From contig CP065008.1 of the NCBI GenBank assembly GCA_016699735.1, positions 868,001 through 932,000 on the forward strand: a DNA stretch of 64,000 nucleotides, written 5' to 3'. Position numbers and translations under genes: made by a program. Of the stretch, positions 1 through 8,635 are shown one piece after another. Every line of letters begins with the position of its first letter. Positions within the stretch are counted from its first letter, which is position 1. Origin of the DNA: Alphaproteobacteria bacterium (lineage in GTDB: Bacteria > Pseudomonadota > Alphaproteobacteria > Micavibrionales > Micavibrionaceae). The notes under the pieces were generated by a model. It saw nothing but the letters and a program-made list of their open reading frames with translations. It made no database searches and was not told the DNA's origin.

Positions 1-210
1 GCCCGCAAGGACGCGAAGACAGGAAAAATGATGCGCTACCGTTCTCTGGGCGAGAAGAACATTACCTTCCCTGTCGAAAGCGGCGCCCGCAACATACAGG
101 AAATTCTTCATGAACTGGAGACGACAAACACTTCGGAGAGGGCGGGACGCTCCATGGACAAGGAAACCGAGGACAGTTTCGAGCGTCTGCGGGCGTCCGG
201 CTATATGTGA
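1..210 (+). CDS. cysD: Sulfate adenylyltransferase subunit 2 (CysD), C-terminal part
   Basis: This is the last 69 residues of a protein whose start lies before the window; the frame is open from base 1. The stretch MMRYRSLGEKN, then a segment containing TNTSERAGR and the ending RASGYM match the conserved C-terminus of CysD. CysD is the catalytic subunit of ATP sulfurylase, forming adenylyl sulfate (APS) from sulfate and ATP with the GTPase CysN. The cysNC gene follows about 100 bases downstream on the same strand, the usual cysD-cysN order, so the two probably share a transcript. The identification rests on the C-terminal motifs and the neighbour. Confidence 0.93.
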   Translation, partial: ARKDAKTGKMMRYRSLGEKNITFPVESGARNIQEILHELETTNTSERAGRSMDKETEDSFERLRASGYM

Positions 211-219
211 TTGATGTCT

Positions 220-240
220 GGCTTTTTCGAAGAAAAAGCC
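220..240. repeat. Perfect 9-bp inverted repeat after cysD
   Basis: The sequence ggctttttc-gaa-gaaaaagcc forms a perfect hairpin ten bases after the cysD stop. No T-run follows the stem, so it is not a classical intrinsic terminator. It could be an mRNA-stabilising or processing hairpin between cysD and cysNC. Confidence 0.55.
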
Positions 241-251
241 TAGACGAGATC

Positions 252-271
252 ATCCCCGCGAAGGCGGGGAT
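252..271. repeat. REP-like palindrome
   Basis: The sequence atccccgc-gaag-gcggggat is a perfect 8-bp stem with a 4-base loop. Palindromes of this form are common intergenic repeats in alphaproteobacterial genomes (established knowledge). It lies just upstream of cysNC and is the only copy I noticed in this window. Confidence 0.6.
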
Positions 272-316
272 CACCAACAAGCTAAGAATAGGATATTGAA
301 TTTAGGTCAAAAGAAA

Positions 317-2287
317 ATGAGCGCAGAACCAGCAATCAAGATCGTAAAAAGTGACAAGGTGAAGCGGAAGCAAAGCACGCATCAGCAGCTCCGCGTGGTC
401 ATCGTGGGCCACGTCGATCATGGAAAATCCACCCTGATAGGGCGTCTGCTCTATGACACGAACTCGCTCCCCGAAGGTAAGGCCGAGGAAATCGAAGCCA
501 TCTGCAAACGGCGCGGAACGGACGTTGTCGAATGGTCCTTCGTTCTGGATGCCTTTCAGGCCGAGCGCGATCAGGCCATTACCATCGACTCGACGCAAAT
601 TTGGTTTTCCACCGACCACCGCGATTACGTGATTATCGACGCACCAGGGCACCGCGAATTTCTGAAGAATATGATTTCCGGCGCCGCCGCCGCCGATGCC
701 GCCATCCTCGTCGTTGACGGGTCGGAAGGCGTACAGGAGCAGACCCGCCGCCACGCCTATTTGCTTCACCTTCTGGGCCTGCAGCAAATCGCGGTCGTCG
801 TCAACAAGATGGATATGGTCAAGCATGACCCCGAGGCGTTCGAGAATGTCTCCCGCGAAGTGCGCGATTACCTGCATACCATCGGCGTCACCCCGCGCTT
901 TATCATCCCAATTTCTGCCCGCCACGGCGACATGATCGCCGGACGCGGCGATTCGATGGACTGGTATTCCGGCAAGACTCTGATCGAAGTTCTGGACAGT
1001 TTCGAGAACGCCACGCTGCCCGTCTCGCGCCCGCTGCGTTTCCCGGTGCAGGACGTCTACCGTTTTCAGGAAAAGCGCATTATCGTCGGCCGCGTGGAAA
1101 GCGGCATCCTCCGCAAGGGCGACCGCCTGATGTTCTCCCCCGGTAACGAGGAAGCGACCGTAACCTCCATCGAAGTCTGGCCCGAGGATAAGGACAAGGT
1201 CGAGGCCCGCCCCGGCGAGGCCATTGGTATAACGCTGGACCAGCGCCTGTTCGTCGAGCGCGGCCATATCGGGTCGCACACCAAGAACCCGCCGATGCTC
1301 TCCAACGTGTTCAGATCGAGCATCTTCTGGCTCTCGCAAAAGGCTCTGAGGGTCGGTAATTCATATAAAATCCGTTATGGCTCGCACGAAGCGATGGTCA
1401 CGGTTCAGTCCATCGATAAGGTGATTGACACGCAGGATCTCGCCGATCAGGCCGACAAGAGCGAGGTCAAGCGCAACACGGTGGCGGAAATCACCCTGCG
1501 GGCCCGTGATCTGCTGCCCATCGACCCTTACGTGGACAATGAGCGTTTGGGCCGGATTGTCATATACGAAGGCTACGACATCGCCGGCGGCGGCGTCATC
1601 AGTATGGAAGGCTATGCCGACCAGCGCCGCAGACGCGCCCCCAAATCCGAAAACATCCATAAGGTCGAACACCTGCTCAACCACGATGTTCGCGCAAAAC
1701 GCGCCGGACACAGGGGCGGGGTCTTCTGGTTCACCGGACTCTCTGGCTCAGGAAAATCGACTCTCGCCATGGCGGTTGAAAAGGCGCTCTTCGAAAAAGG
1801 CCACGCGACCTACGTTCTGGACGGCGACAATATCCGCCACGGTCTGAACCGCGATCTGGGCTTCTCTCCGAAAGACCGCTCGGAAAACATCCGCCGGATC
1901 GGTCATGTCGCTGCATTGATGGCCGATGCCGGAGTGGTCGTGATTTCGGCCTTTATATCGCCCTACCGCGCCGACCGCGAACGCGCCCGCAGCGCCGCGC
2001 AGGATCGCTTCAATGAAATTTACATTTCCGCTGACATCGATACGTGCGAAAAGCGCGATCCGAAGGGACTCTACAAAAAGGCGCGGGCAGGGGAGATCAA
2101 GGATTTCACCGGGATCGATTCGCCCTACGAAAAACCTGAAAATCCTGAGTTGATCGTGGACAGCGCCCGTCAGGACGTCGAAACCTGCGTCGAGCAAATC
2201 GTGGCCTATATTGAACGCCAGATTGCTCTAGGTGACCTCGCCGGGGACGGCAAGGGCAGGGAACAGGTTCTCGATTATGTCGTCTAA
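317..2287 (+). CDS. cysNC: Bifunctional sulfate adenylyltransferase subunit 1 / adenylylsulfate kinase (CysNC)
   Basis: This 656-residue fusion carries the GTPase subunit of ATP sulfurylase followed by APS kinase, so it helps make APS and phosphorylates it to PAPS in the cytoplasm. The N-terminal half has the GTPase motifs GHVDHGKST, DAPGHREF and NKMD, followed by the beta-barrel domains. The C-terminal ~200 residues have the APS kinase P-loop FTGLSGSGKST and the signature VLDGDNIRHGLNRDLGFS. I prefer the ATG at 317, with an AGG ten bases upstream, over a TTG at 296. The 3' end overlaps cysQ by 11 bases, indicating translational coupling. Length and order are normal for NodQ/CysNC fusions. 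Confidence 0.96.
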   Translation: MSAEPAIKIVKSDKVKRKQSTHQQLRVVIVGHVDHGKSTLIGRLLYDTNSLPEGKAEEIEAICKRRGTDVVEWSFVLDAFQAERDQAITIDSTQIWFSTDHRDYVIIDAPGHREFLKNMISGAAAADAAILVVDGSEGVQEQTRRHAYLLHLLGLQQIAVVVNKMDMVKHDPEAFENVSREVRDYLHTIGVTPRFIIPISARHGDMIAGRGDSMDWYSGKTLIEVLDSFENATLPVSRPLRFPVQDVYRFQEKRIIVGRVESGILRKGDRLMFSPGNEEATVTSIEVWPEDKDKVEARPGEAIGITLDQRLFVERGHIGSHTKNPPMLSNVFRSSIFWLSQKALRVGNSYKIRYGSHEAMVTVQSIDKVIDTQDLADQADKSEVKRNTVAEITLRARDLLPIDPYVDNERLGRIVIYEGYDIAGGGVISMEGYADQRRRRAPKSENIHKVEHLLNHDVRAKRAGHRGGVFWFTGLSGSGKSTLAMAVEKALFEKGHATYVLDGDNIRHGLNRDLGFSPKDRSENIRRIGHVAALMADAGVVVISAFISPYRADRERARSAAQDRFNEIYISADIDTCEKRDPKGLYKKARAGEIKDFTGIDSPYEKPENPELIVDSARQDVETCVEQIVAYIERQIALGDLAGDGKGREQVLDYVV

Positions 2288-3101
2288 ACTCCTCCTCCAC
2301 CGCGCCGCGCTCTGCAACAGGGTGCGCCGGATCGCGTTGGAAGCGGGCCAGATCACCCTCGATTACTTTGACGAAGCCGGATATCAAGGCGCAGACGCTA
2401 AGGCGGACGGCTCACCCGTCACCTTGGCCGATCAGGAAGCAGAAAAACTTATCCAGCAGAAACTCGACGAAATGTTGCCCGGCATCCCGATGATCGGAGA
2501 AGAGGCCAGCGCCGCCGGACACTGGCCAAACCTCTCGGGCCAGGAGTATTTCTGGCTCGTCGATCCTCTGGACGGCACCAAGGAATTTATCTCCGGCAAG
2601 GGCGATTACACGGTCAATATTGCTCTTATTCACAAAGGTGAACCGATTCTCGGAATCGTCTATGCTCCCGCCATCGGCGAACTTTATGCCGGCTATACGG
2701 AGGAAAACGGGAACAGAAAGGCGCTCCGCTGGCTGGAGGACACCGAATCGGAAAAGGACATTCACGTCCGCAAGCCGCCGAAAGAGGGGCTGACGGTCGT
2801 CGCCAGCAAAAGCCACGGCAGCGCCCAGCGCCTCGATCAGTATCTCAGCGAACATAAGATCGAAAAGCTGCTTAAGCGCGGCAGTTCCCTGAAAATATGC
2901 GTAATCGCCGCCGGTAAGGCCGATCTTTACCCCCGCTTCGGCCCGACGTGCGAATGGGATACCGCCGCCGGGGACGCAGTTTTGCGCGCCGCAGGAGGGA
3001 TTATAAAGGATTTTCAGGGAAAACCGCTGGTTTACGGAGGGTCGAATCCGCAATTCCTCAACCCCGAGTTCGTGGCCGCCCCGCTGGGGTTTTTTGAGTA
3101 A
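2277..3101 (+). CDS. cysQ: 3'(2'),5'-bisphosphate nucleotidase (CysQ)
   Basis: A 274-residue inositol-monophosphatase-fold enzyme that hydrolyses 3'-phosphoadenosine 5'-phosphate (PAP) and PAPS, clearing the by-product of PAPS use. The metal-binding motifs are visible: IGEEAS, the core signature VDPLDGTKEFI, and the C-terminal CEWDTAAGDAVLRAAGG. The VDPLDGTKEF version separates CysQ from plain inositol monophosphatases. The chosen ATG at 2277 lies inside the end of cysNC; a GTG at 2232 is in frame but would add 15 residues with no homologous look. The overlap with cysNC makes a sulfate-activation operon very likely. Confidence 0.94.
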   Translation: MSSKLLLHRAALCNRVRRIALEAGQITLDYFDEAGYQGADAKADGSPVTLADQEAEKLIQQKLDEMLPGIPMIGEEASAAGHWPNLSGQEYFWLVDPLDGTKEFISGKGDYTVNIALIHKGEPILGIVYAPAIGELYAGYTEENGNRKALRWLEDTESEKDIHVRKPPKEGLTVVASKSHGSAQRLDQYLSEHKIEKLLKRGSSLKICVIAAGKADLYPRFGPTCEWDTAAGDAVLRAAGGIIKDFQGKPLVYGGSNPQFLNPEFVAAPLGFFE

Positions 3102-3239
3102 AGCCCCCTTCTTTTCGCTTTTTCGCAGTTTTTTTTTGTTTCCGGACCCCTTACCCTGCTAAAATGACACTCTGTCAATCGGCGGGTTTTGATTGTATCA
3201 TGCATGGACCCGGTGGCTTATGTAAGGATTCTGACGGCG

Positions 3240-3908
3240 ATGCGGACACTCATCATTTTTTCGTTCCTGATTTCTGGCTTGCTTTTTTCAATGATTCCGG
3301 CCCCGGCCTTCGCACAGGGCGTTGATGAGTTCGAGGAGATTGACGTTGATGCCTCGGCCTTCCCCGATACCAAACGCGGCTGCGCCAAACGCGCGTCCTT
3401 CAAGGTGGGGATAGCTGACCTCTACAAAAAAGGCAAGGATCCCCAGGATTTGAGCAAGATGAAAATCATCAAGCCGCTGGTCCAGAAGGTCTACGACGAA
3501 GTCGGCACCAAGGGATTGACGCAGTTTTATGTAGACACGCTGGAATCCTATCAGGAATGCGGCAAGAACGCCAAGGCGGAGCGCAGTTCGGAACGGGAAG
3601 CCCAGCAGGTGGTCGTCTACGAATCCTGCAGCGGCATCAACGAAGTGACCCTCGAAGCGCTTGAAGCAGCGAAAGCGGGACGCTCAAAGGAATCCCTGAT
3701 CTCCCGCGCCGAAAACAAAAGGCTCAACGTCAAGGGTACGACCCTCGAAAAGGTCGAGGCTCCGGCCGTTTATCTGGTTGAGCAGGTGTTCACCAAGGCC
3801 GAAACCTCCTATGACGACGCCGTCGATTTCGCGGTCAAGATCGGCATGACCTGCCTGAATAGCCGCGACCGCGACCCTCCGGTCAAGAAGGACATGACCA
3901 AGCCGTAG
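3240..3908 (+). CDS. Secreted protein of unknown function with four cysteines
   Basis: I do not recognise this 222-residue protein. It begins with a clear signal peptide: MRTL, a hydrophobic core around residues 4-20, then PAPAFA before the predicted cut ahead of QGVDEF. The mature part is mainly charged and helical, with four cysteines (in RGCAK, QECGK, YESCS and MTCLN) that could form two disulfides in the periplasm. I chose the ATG at 3240, which has AAGGA about 11 bases upstream and puts the signal peptide at the terminus; an in-frame ATG at 3204 would add 12 residues. It stands alone between cysQ and the next unknown gene. Confidence 0.7.
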   Translation: MRTLIIFSFLISGLLFSMIPAPAFAQGVDEFEEIDVDASAFPDTKRGCAKRASFKVGIADLYKKGKDPQDLSKMKIIKPLVQKVYDEVGTKGLTQFYVDTLESYQECGKNAKAERSSEREAQQVVVYESCSGINEVTLEALEAAKAGRSKESLISRAENKRLNVKGTTLEKVEAPAVYLVEQVFTKAETSYDDAVDFAVKIGMTCLNSRDRDPPVKKDMTKP

Positions 3909-4000
3909 AATTTTTTACGGCCTTTTGGGTTCTCTTTTATATTCGAAAAACTTCATAAAAACCGCGCCCTAAGCCTTTGCGGGAGGGGGCGCAACGATAT

Positions 4001-4029
4001 TTGCATTATCGTTTTAATTGGGGTATAAA
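4001..4029 (+). promoter_or_regulatory. Putative sigma-70 promoter for the gene at 4083
   Basis: TTGCAT at 4001-4006 and TATAAA at 4024-4029 are separated by exactly 17 bases, about 54 bases before the start codon. A perfect 7-bp inverted repeat (aacgata, 3993-3999; tatcgtt, 4007-4013) overlaps the -35 box and could be an operator. Both are read from the sequence; function is inferred. Confidence 0.5.
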
Positions 4030-4082
4030 AGAAGCACAGAAAAATTCTGTTAAATTATAAAAACATCATAAAAGGGAAGATC

Positions 4083-4841
4083 ATGTCCAAGAAAGATAAA
4101 GCGAGTGATGCGGTGGCCTTGGCTTTGGCCGGAGTATTAACGGTAACCTCTGTTCCGGCGGGTTCGACTTCGAATTCCGTCCCGGATGCGCTCAATCATA
4201 CGGCCCCGATCACCGAAATGGCCTCGATCAACCGCAGCCCGATGACGCTGCCTCCCGGCGTGGAACTTCCCGCCGACATCAGCCCCGGCCAGTCCACCCA
4301 ACCCGAGCAGGCGCAGCCGATCCGGTACATGGATTTAACGAAAAGAGCGGATGGCTGGGACTTCGGGCAAGGCTTGGCGATTAACGGTTCGAGCAACAGA
4401 AGGATAGTTATTGTATCCTATCTGGATGAAGCAACAACGGCCTCTTTCTTGCGGATAGCCGAGTCGTACAGAGGCGGGAAGACAAACCTGCCGATTTTCG
4501 GCGTCTTAAGGTCTCCACTGCCCCCGGCCAGCGTCTCAAGAACACCGAATCCTCTGGGTTTTGATATCTTTTTTGACGGAACTGCTATCCCACCGATGGA
4601 ACGGCCTGACCCAAGATTTACACGGACGGATCAACTGAGTGCCTTTATGCGCGGCATTCACAGGAACTACTTCGCCGCGACGGCCTCTCTGGGGTCCGAT
4701 ACCCGCGTCGCCGCCAACATGGTCACGGGCGGAAAATCCTCTGGCGGAACTGGTTCGGCTACGGGCAGCGGCTCGGCGGGCGGCAAGTCTGGCGGCGGCA
4801 CGGGCGATCTGGCTGCCGTCAACTTCAATCCCGAATTTTAA
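4083..4841 (+). CDS. Unknown protein with Gly/Ser-rich tail
   Basis: This 252-residue protein is not recognised. The start is well supported by GGGAAG about five bases before the ATG. Residues ~10-25 (ALALAGVLTVTSVPAGS) are mildly hydrophobic and could be a weak signal peptide or a membrane-associating segment. The middle contains IVIVSYLDEATTASFLRIAES and a proline-rich loop. The last ~35 residues are a low-complexity Gly/Ser/Thr linker (GGTGSATGSGSAGG) ending in NFNPEF, an aromatic terminus. Such a tail may be a flexible tether or export feature, but I see nothing that fixes a function. A bidirectional terminator follows. Confidence 0.6.
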   Translation: MSKKDKASDAVALALAGVLTVTSVPAGSTSNSVPDALNHTAPITEMASINRSPMTLPPGVELPADISPGQSTQPEQAQPIRYMDLTKRADGWDFGQGLAINGSSNRRIVIVSYLDEATTASFLRIAESYRGGKTNLPIFGVLRSPLPPASVSRTPNPLGFDIFFDGTAIPPMERPDPRFTRTDQLSAFMRGIHRNYFAATASLGSDTRVAANMVTGGKSSGGTGSATGSGSAGGKSGGGTGDLAAVNFNPEF

Positions 4842-4867
4842 GGCTTAGCGCAAGTCCGCAAAAAACC

Positions 4868-4895
4868 AAAACGCCCGTCAAGACGGGCGTTTTTC
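4868..4895. terminator. Bidirectional intrinsic terminator
   Basis: acgcccgtc-aa-gacgggcgt is a perfect 9-bp stem flanked by A residues on the left and TTTTT on the right, so it can stop transcription from both sides. It sits between the convergent genes ending at 4841 and 4917. Confidence 0.88.
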
Positions 4896-4916
4896 TATGG
4901 TTGCTAAAATAAGAAA

Positions 4917-6302
4917 CTAGACCTTCATCCCCGCGCCGGACGTTCCTGTGCTGTAGGAAGCAACGCGGTCCTTCTCGGCCGCGGTCGCGGCAAGGGCAGA
5001 ATCGGCGCTGGCCACGGCCTCCGCCGGAATTTCCCCGTTCGTGGCGCGGGCGAACGTGCCGGAAATTGGCTTGATCCCGCCCGTGGCATCGCCCATCCCC
5101 AGCTCAGCGGCGAAGGAGCCAGTGGCGCGTGGCGTGGCGGGGGCGCTGGCCCCGGTGAGAACACCCTGCGGGATCAGATCGAACAGTTTGATATTCGGTG
5201 CCGGAATCTTCATATCCGCAGGCAACAGTGAATTAACGGGCGCCAGCAACTCGGCAGGTGTTTCAGGTAATCTGGAATTCGCCAACTGAGGAGCTTCGGT
5301 CGGAGCAACGGTGCTTATGCCCGAAAGGTTTGCCGCGGCATCCCAGCCGCTGCTGGCGTCAGTATTGTGGGCGAGTACAGTCGCACTCTCGGCGGAAAGT
5401 CGTCCTGTCTGCTGAAGGACTTCTGCCTTCTGAGCAACAGAAAGATCAGGAGAGTTTTGAAGAACAGTATACTTCAAGCTTTGTGATCCCTGCACAGAAG
5501 AATCCAAGCGCCGAGTTTCCTCAAGTGCCGCCGGATCGCCCGCACTGGCGCCCTTAATCTGATTTCGCAGTTCGGGATTACTCTTCAGTAACGCATCACG
5601 ATCTCTTTGAGCGCGGATTAACTGATCGATATACTGATCTCTCTGCCGCTGCGCATCGCGCATCCTCAGCCTGTTTTCCTGCTCATCGCGCTGCCATTTT
5701 TCCTGATCGAAGCTTCCATCGGCCTTGAAATAGGCATTGGGATCAAGTCCGGCGTCTTGAATCGCCTGACGCAACTGCTCTCTTTTCGCGTAGGCGTTAA
5801 GCGTGTTGTCGTTGATATCGGCATCGTTGCCGAGGTCGAAAGCCTTGTCGAACGCATTGATTTTCTTGTCGAGTTCATCGATCTTTTTCGTCAACTCCGC
5901 AATCCGCGCATCCAACTCCGCCAGACGCCGCGCCGCCTCATACTGCTCAAGCATGAGATGCAGCAGATCGTCGGCCTCGCGTTCGCGCTTCTTGCTTTCG
6001 TCGAGTTCGTCTGAGCGAACCGGACCAACTACAGCATAGCCGGCCTTGTTGACCGAGCCGGAACCACCATCCATGCTCTGGTCTATACCGTAATCCAAAA
6101 GAAATCTGCCGAGTTTCGACGGGGGAGACCCGAAATCATGACCCGGATCGTCGCCATCCAGCCCGTCCATGCGGTACCGTGCATCGTTCGCGCTTTCGTC
6201 GTCCGCTGTCTGTTCGGCGGCAGGATTTGCGGCATCGAGTTCTTCATCAAGAACAAGCTTGTTGGCTACGCTAGCACCCACGTCAGTCACTTTATAACCC
6301 AC
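4917..6302 (-). CDS. Large unknown protein with central coiled coil
   Basis: This 461-residue protein has no recognised domain. It has an acidic N-terminus (residues ~18-60 rich in Asp, Glu and Ala), then a long charged heptad region around residues 110-270 (for example ARIAELTKKIDELDKKI) predicted to be coiled coil, then an Ala/Pro/Thr-rich C-terminal half ending in TGTSGAGMKV. There is no signal peptide or membrane segment, so it is cytoplasmic or exported by a dedicated system. The composition resembles structural or secreted-effector-like proteins, but this is only an impression. It stands alone upstream of an AT-rich gap. Confidence 0.6.
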   Translation of the reverse strand: MGYKVTDVGASVANKLVLDEELDAANPAAEQTADDESANDARYRMDGLDGDDPGHDFGSPPSKLGRFLLDYGIDQSMDGGSGSVNKAGYAVVGPVRSDELDESKKREREADDLLHLMLEQYEAARRLAELDARIAELTKKIDELDKKINAFDKAFDLGNDADINDNTLNAYAKREQLRQAIQDAGLDPNAYFKADGSFDQEKWQRDEQENRLRMRDAQRQRDQYIDQLIRAQRDRDALLKSNPELRNQIKGASAGDPAALEETRRLDSSVQGSQSLKYTVLQNSPDLSVAQKAEVLQQTGRLSAESATVLAHNTDASSGWDAAANLSGISTVAPTEAPQLANSRLPETPAELLAPVNSLLPADMKIPAPNIKLFDLIPQGVLTGASAPATPRATGSFAAELGMGDATGGIKPISGTFARATNGEIPAEAVASADSALAATAAEKDRVASYSTGTSGAGMKV

Positions 6303-6706
6303 ACACGTTAGTAAAGACTATACTAACGGAGAGGGTATCTCCTAAAAGTTAATATTATGTAAATACAATAACCTTTTATTCCAATTACATTTTGAGAACC
6401 GAAGACTGTCGCCTGTATAAAATCCGCGGCCAAGACGGTAGGCTAAGGTATCCCCCCTGTAACACTATGTTCCGTATGGTTTTTTCAAACTCTTATGCAC
6501 GGAATAGAAAAAAACTACGCCTTTTTTTTGTGATTTGCAAACAATTTCAGAATTTTTTTTCAAAACCGGAACTAATATTCAATCCATTGAATATAAAGGA
6601 GTTTTTCGCGAGAAAAAGAGGGGGAGTAACCCTATGATATTTCATAATTAATTACCATAATGATTAATTAATAGACGATCATACAAAAATAATTCGTATA
6701 TTAATT
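6303..6706. other. AT-rich gap of about 400 bases without a supported gene
   Basis: This stretch is far richer in A and T than its surroundings, with several T and A runs. An open frame from 6392 to 6637 starts at TTG, has no ribosome site and encodes no recognisable motif, so I do not call it. The left edge should hold the promoter of the gene at 4917-6302; the right edge follows the stop of the ligase gene. Confidence 0.6.
6306..6328. promoter_or_regulatory. Perfect 8-bp inverted repeat upstream of 4917-6302
   Basis: CGTTAGTA-aagacta-TACTAACG begins four bases before the start codon of the minus-strand gene. It could be an operator, or a leader hairpin that occludes the ribosome site. The symmetry is seen; the role is inferred. 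Confidence 0.45.
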
Positions 6707-7936
6707 TTATCTAATATTATCAATTTCTGCTGGGTAACTCAGCGTCCGCCGCACCAAGTGATAAAGCGCGAACAGATAAAGTATCACCCCGATCCAGTGG
6801 CTCTGCCATAACCCATAGGAAATCGCGGCAACAAGCAGGACCAGCAGGAACAGGGTCAGGCCGCAGCGGGCGCTTTCTGGGCCTTCCCGGCGCAAGCCTT
6901 CGAGAATCGTACCCAGAAGGGCGCAACCCCAAACCGCGCCGGCAAACCCGAAATCCACCCAGAGCTGGAGCGCGAAGTTATGCGGGTGCAGAACGCTGTC
7001 CTCGCGGTGATAAAGCCGCGCATGATCGAACGACTCAACATACCGGGTTGCATCCATCCCGTGACCGATCAAAGGGTTTTGCAGCGCATAGCGGCTGGTA
7101 AAATCCCAGATCTCCATCCTCGCCCCCGCATAACCGCTCTTCAGCCAAGGCAGAGTTTGGGCATCGGCGGCCAGCGTGGCGAACATCCATTGCGCCAGCC
7201 ACGGAGCGATCAGAAGCAAAAGACACAGGATCGCCGCTAGTACCCTATACCCCGGCCGCCATCCCGCCGGATACAGGAAATAAACCCCGAATCCGAAAAC
7301 CAAGGCCAGTTGCGCCACCTGTGCTTGCGAAAGGGCCAGCATGAGAACAATCGCGCCGAACAGGGCCGCGCCAAGTTGAAGACGCATCTTCGGCGGCGCA
7401 TCCCAGACCCGGATCAGGCTAAGCGCGGCAAAAGCGCATAATACGATATTGACCGCCCCGCGGTTCATGACGGCGGTGCTGATGGTCCGCGCCGGATCGG
7501 TGTCGTGAAAAACCTGATAGAGCGGCATACTGAACGAAAGCTCCGCCGCTCCTATAAGAGCGGCCAGCATCAGCAGGGCGGGAAAGACCCATGCGTTGTT
7601 TTTGAGGCTTTGCGGATCAAGGGTCCGGCAGACGGCAGGAAGGAAAACGCCGCTGAAAATAAGCGCTCCCGTCGTAACCGCCTTCCAGATGACCTCATCA
7701 GGATGGCCGGAAGAAAAGGCGCTCAAACCGCACAGCAAGCTGATGCCCAAAGCGATCAGAAGATAGAATCGGCTGAGGGGCGGGGGTTGTTTTCGGATGT
7801 AAGAAAGATAAAGATACGCCCCAAGCCCCAGTGCCGAAGGCAAAAAGGTCATAAAACGCGGCAGCAAAACCGAGATCAGCGGCAGACAAGAAAAAGCCAG
7901 AAGAAAATAAAAGGTGAAATCGCGCCGGACAGTCAT
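6707..7936 (-). CDS. O-antigen ligase / polymerase family membrane protein
   Basis: A 409-residue polytopic membrane protein with roughly eleven to twelve hydrophobic segments. Near residues 285-340 it has the family pattern LIGHGMDATR followed by SVLHPHNFALQLWVDFGFAG, which matches the periplasmic loop of O-antigen ligase and related Wzy-type proteins; the conserved HPHN(F) histidine is characteristic. Such proteins join or polymerise lipid-linked glycans at the periplasmic face of the inner membrane. No other glycan genes are adjacent, so the substrate is unknown. A ligase is favoured over a polymerase only because the gene is isolated. The C-terminus is a short basic cytoplasmic tail. Confidence 0.8.
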   Translation of the reverse strand: MTVRRDFTFYFLLAFSCLPLISVLLPRFMTFLPSALGLGAYLYLSYIRKQPPPLSRFYLLIALGISLLCGLSAFSSGHPDEVIWKAVTTGALIFSGVFLPAVCRTLDPQSLKNNAWVFPALLMLAALIGAAELSFSMPLYQVFHDTDPARTISTAVMNRGAVNIVLCAFAALSLIRVWDAPPKMRLQLGAALFGAIVLMLALSQAQVAQLALVFGFGVYFLYPAGWRPGYRVLAAILCLLLLIAPWLAQWMFATLAADAQTLPWLKSGYAGARMEIWDFTSRYALQNPLIGHGMDATRYVESFDHARLYHREDSVLHPHNFALQLWVDFGFAGAVWGCALLGTILEGLRREGPESARCGLTLFLLVLLVAAISYGLWQSHWIGVILYLFALYHLVRRTLSYPAEIDNIR

Positions 7937-8092
7937 AATTATAAGTGCCTAAAAATCAAAGCCTGCATTCTCTCACCCGACCGCAAAAAAACAACCCCGT
8001 CCCACTCATAAATTTTTTCCAAGTTTTCGCCTGTACAAGGCGTCCTATTGTTATAGGATGGGGAAAATGTTCCCTATCATGGTTAAAAATGA

Positions 8093-8635
8093 ATGCCGGA
8101 CGCTGAGGACAAGGAGCTGATCAAACGGGCGCAGGCCGGTGACGCAGCCGCGTTCGAGTCACTGGTGAATAATTATTACGGGATCATGTTCAAAATGGCC
8201 TTTAAATGGTGCGGGGACCGGACGGCGGCGGAAGATATCACACAGGAAGCCTGTATGAAGCTCGCCCGCGGAATCGATTCCTTCCGCCACGATTCGGCCT
8301 TCACTTCATGGCTCTACCGCCTTGTGATCAATACCGCCAAGGACTGGTTCAAATCCCAGAACCGCCACCCGAGCGCCGACATCACACAGGCGGATCATGT
8401 GGTATCGGAAGAGGGCGCCCCCGAAGAGAAAATTCTGATGAAGCAGGTCTGGGCGCAGATACAGATTTTACCCGAAGGCGAGAAGGAAGCGCTTCTACTG
8501 GTCGTCAGCGAAGGCCTCTCGCACAAGGAAGCGGCGCTGATTTTAGAGGTGAAGGAAAGCACCGTGTCCTGGCGCATCCACGAAGCCCGCAAGAAGCTGG
8601 AGAGCTTTTTCGGCAAGGAGAAGAAATATGGATGA
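8093..8635 (+). CDS. ECF-type RNA polymerase sigma factor
   Basis: This 180-residue protein shows sigma region 2 (residues ~10-80, with AEDITQEACMKLARGIDSF and SWLYRLVINTAKDWFK) and region 4 (residues ~115-170, with LPEGEKEALLLVVSEGLSHKEAA and a helix-turn-helix ending STVSWRIHEARKKL). It should direct RNA polymerase to a stress or envelope regulon. Its stop overlaps the start of the vWA protein gene by 8 bases, so the two are co-translated and the partner is a candidate regulator. Upstream, CCTAT-tgtt-ATAGG (about 8044-8058) may belong to an autoregulated promoter. The ribosome site is weak. Confidence 0.93.
   Translation: MPDAEDKELIKRAQAGDAAAFESLVNNYYGIMFKMAFKWCGDRTAAEDITQEACMKLARGIDSFRHDSAFTSWLYRLVINTAKDWFKSQNRHPSADITQADHVVSEEGAPEEKILMKQVWAQIQILPEGEKEALLLVVSEGLSHKEAALILEVKESTVSWRIHEARKKLESFFGKEKKYG

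Noticed and set aside
302..1339. A 345-codon open frame antisense to cysNC
   Set aside because: It lies wholly within the recognised cysNC gene and has no motif or ribosome site; it is a codon-bias shadow. The same holds for long antisense frames at 9243-10589, 13793-14863, 17794-19080 and 60548-61522.
4917..6302. Fourth member of the HEGTH metallopeptidase family
   Set aside because: It has no HExxH, no ExxxD and no GGAPVV block; similarity is limited to Ala/Gly/Asp-rich composition.
6392..6637. An 81-codon frame in the AT-rich gap
   Set aside because: TTG start, no ribosome site, no recognisable motif, and composition typical of translated AT-rich noncoding DNA.
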